A DNA stretch of 64,000 bases from Alkalibacterium gilvum (GTDB taxonomy: Bacteria > Bacillota > Bacilli > Lactobacillales > Carnobacteriaceae_A). The stretch spans positions 1 through 64,000 of the forward strand of contig NZ_FNYW01000005.1 of assembly GCF_900109085.1 (NCBI RefSeq), given 5' to 3'. Positions 62,705 to 64,000 of the stretch are shown here, piece after piece (the stretch's first letter is position 1; every line of letters begins with the position of its first letter). Below the pieces are notes generated by a model. That model saw only the letters and a list, made by a program, of their open reading frames with translations, had not been told where the DNA came from and ran no database searches. The translations under genes and the position numbers were made by a program.

Positions 62705-63124
62705 TTACAGACGCTTATTCTGTCGTGTGTATTTATTGAACCATTCTGAAGCGTCGACCCAGTCGATATGACGAACATCCTCCAATTTAATGCGCGTTAG
62801 CGATTCATCACGTTGCTTGACAAAAACACTATTGTTTTTAAAGCCTACAATAAAACCGTTGATGTCACTTAAATAATTTCCATTTTTAATAATATTTAAC
62901 TGAATACTAAGTGGCTTTTTATTTGAATAACTTTGATGCAAATACGTGCTAATAACTTTGGATGATTGTCTGGACTTAGGAGACACTTGAACTTTGTGAT
63001 TCACTGATTTTTGTTCTTTTAAAGCTTCTGCATGATCAGAAAGCATTAATCCAATCCACTTCATTTTTCCTCTATCTTTATAACCTAGAGCATCAGGAGA
63101 AAGTCTAACCTTATCTTGTTCCAC
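62705..63124 (-). CDS. YolD-like protein
   Basis: 139 residues from a GTG start 7 nt after AGGAGG. DRGKMKWIGLMLSDHAEAL is the YolD family signature (MKWxPFxxLP-type variant), and the C-terminal half (IKLEDVRHIDWVDA) is the usual YolD-like ending. These genes sit directly after umuC/dinB-type polymerase genes in Firmicutes, as here (41 nt gap), and are presumed DNA-damage related, with function unknown. Confidence 0.83.
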   Translation of the reverse strand: MEQDKVRLSPDALGYKDRGKMKWIGLMLSDHAEALKEQKSVNHKVQVSPKSRQSSKVISTYLHQSYSNKKPLSIQLNIIKNGNYLSDINGFIVGFKNNSVFVKQRDESLTRIKLEDVRHIDWVDASEWFNKYTRQNKRL

Positions 63125-63165
63125 AATTTTTCCTCCTCTTTTATATTTATGTAAATCATACGGTA

Positions 63166-64000
63166 TCAACCGTTTTCTGTTCCTGCGCGGTGTCCACCCA
63201 ACAGTTTATCTCTCTGGATAGCCATACCACCATGAGCCAAGCTGCTAGCGTGGAGGACAGATGTATAACCATACTTTTTTCGAATAGAGTCAATTGTCTG
63301 GTCTAAATCTTCCTGATTAATTAGTGTTTCAGTAGCTTCAAAGAGAGACAGCTGCAGTGAGGACTTATGGCTAATTTTTCCAAAGGTTACATTGACTACC
63401 CGAACAGGAAAATAGTTATAGTAGCGTTTAAAAATAAGTAGTAAGCCTTCGACCAGTTTTTTAGATGAATCGGTCTGTTCAATTAATATCTGATGACTGA
63501 AACCACGCTCAATAACATCTTTTGAATAACCAATACCAAGCTTGACGAGCCCAGCGGTTAAGTGATGTTTACGCAGTCTCATGGCATTCTCTTCTGCCAT
63601 TTCGCGAATAACGATTTCTACTTCATGCTTTTCAATATAATCTCTATTCAAAATTTGATTTTTACTAAATGAGGTCTCTCTGGGTGTGAAGCTATCTGAT
63701 AAACGTGTGCGGTCAATACCGTGTGAGTGAAAGAAGAGTTGTTCTCCAATCACGCCGAATCGTTTTTTTAGTTTTTTTACATCGAATTGAGAGAGGTCAT
63801 AAATCGAATGAATGCCGATTCGCTGCAAATTTTTTTCTGTTCGTGAACCAATCCCCCAAAAATCTTTCATAGGTGTGATGTTCCAAATCGTTTCAGGAAC
63901 ACTCTCATAGTGCCAGTGAGCGATATAATTACTATCTGGATTTCGCTTGGCATCATGATCAAGTGCAAGTTTTGCTAGCAGGGGATTATCTCCAATACCG
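63166..64000 (-). CDS. Y-family DNA polymerase (UmuC/UvrX type), C-terminal part, runs off window
   Basis: At least 278 residues, with the 5-prime end outside the window. The visible part begins in the palm/fingers region (GIGDNPLLAKLALDHDAK), continues with PMKDFWGIGSRTEKNLQRIGI (helix-hairpin-helix) and the little-finger domain, and ends HRAGTENG. An internal ATG at MKDFWGIG is not the true start because the frame is open and conserved upstream to the edge. These error-prone polymerases act in translesion synthesis. It is transcribed with the YolD-like gene. Confidence 0.88.
   Translation of the reverse strand, partial: GIGDNPLLAKLALDHDAKRNPDSNYIAHWHYESVPETIWNITPMKDFWGIGSRTEKNLQRIGIHSIYDLSQFDVKKLKKRFGVIGEQLFFHSHGIDRTRLSDSFTPRETSFSKNQILNRDYIEKHEVEIVIREMAEENAMRLRKHHLTAGLVKLGIGYSKDVIERGFSHQILIEQTDSSKKLVEGLLLIFKRYYNYFPVRVVNVTFGKISHKSSLQLSLFEATETLINQEDLDQTIDSIRKKYGYTSVLHASSLAHGGMAIQRDKLLGGHRAGTENG

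Overview
The window is low-GC Firmicutes DNA. Strong AAGGAGG-type ribosome binding sites, occasional TTG/GTG starts, short intergenic spaces and many intrinsic terminators are visible. The gene content (fused OpuC-type permease/binding protein, MalT/MapP maltose route, FolT ECF transporter, WalR-type box, YehS, PcsB-like M23 protein) points to the Lactobacillales, most likely Carnobacteriaceae. Acidic secreted proteins, an osmolyte transporter and a Na+/H+ antiporter suggest a salt- or alkali-tolerant member such as the Marinilactibacillus/Alkalibacterium group. The genus is an inference.

Layout. 1-3.6 kb: edge of an IS4-type transposase, an osmoprotectant ABC transporter and a GNAT acetyltransferase. 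3.7-9.1 kb: a six-gene ABC-2 transporter, lipoprotein and membrane-protein operon of unknown function. 9.2-12.8 kb: a membrane-anchored subtilase and an orphan DUF2399-like protein. 12.8-29.7 kb: a large maltose/maltodextrin locus. A LacI-type regulator is followed by neopullulanase, maltose phosphorylase, beta-phosphoglucomutase, glucan 1,6-alpha-glucosidase, MalEFG, alpha-glucosidase, a PTS IICBA permease and an EEP-family phosphatase matching maltose 6'-phosphate phosphatase. Maltodextrins enter by ABC transport (no ATPase gene is present here). Maltose probably also enters by PTS, is dephosphorylated, then phosphorolysed, and beta-G1P is converted to G6P. Three near-identical palindromic operators mark the regulated promoters.

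29.7-45 kb: ordinary single genes and pairs, including DUF1232, FrnE-like, Na+/H+ antiporter, formate/nitrite channel, YehS, WalR-box-preceded M23 hydrolase, ThrE halves, D-serine dehydratase, UppS-like plus GMP-kinase-like pair, GMP reductase, PAP2 and DAO-type oxidase.

45-48.3 kb: a TrpXYZ-type ABC transporter preceded by an unusual 450-nt leader. The leader holds a 24-codon leader peptide with two Trp codons, an attenuator-like hairpin set, two further terminator-like hairpins, a CodY-like box and a second mini-ORF reading ..DWEW... 48.3-48.8 kb holds nine copies of a 51-bp tandem repeat; a divergent relative with the same period lies at 62.6 kb. 48.9-55.3 kb: a NERD protein, a methionine-type ABC transporter lacking the NIL domain, a group IIC intron inserted beside the terminator of a candidate small RNA, an unexplained hairpin element and a PfpI protein. 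55.5-62.5 kb: methylglyoxal synthase, alanine dehydrogenase and a one-carbon folate operon (fhs-fchA-folD-fau), followed by a THF-riboswitch-controlled folT. 62.7-64 kb: a YolD-like protein and the C-terminal part of a Y-family DNA polymerase that runs off the window.

The most noteworthy signals are the Trp leader at 45.1-45.5 kb, the 51-bp repeat family, and the small RNA/IIC intron site near 54.3 kb.
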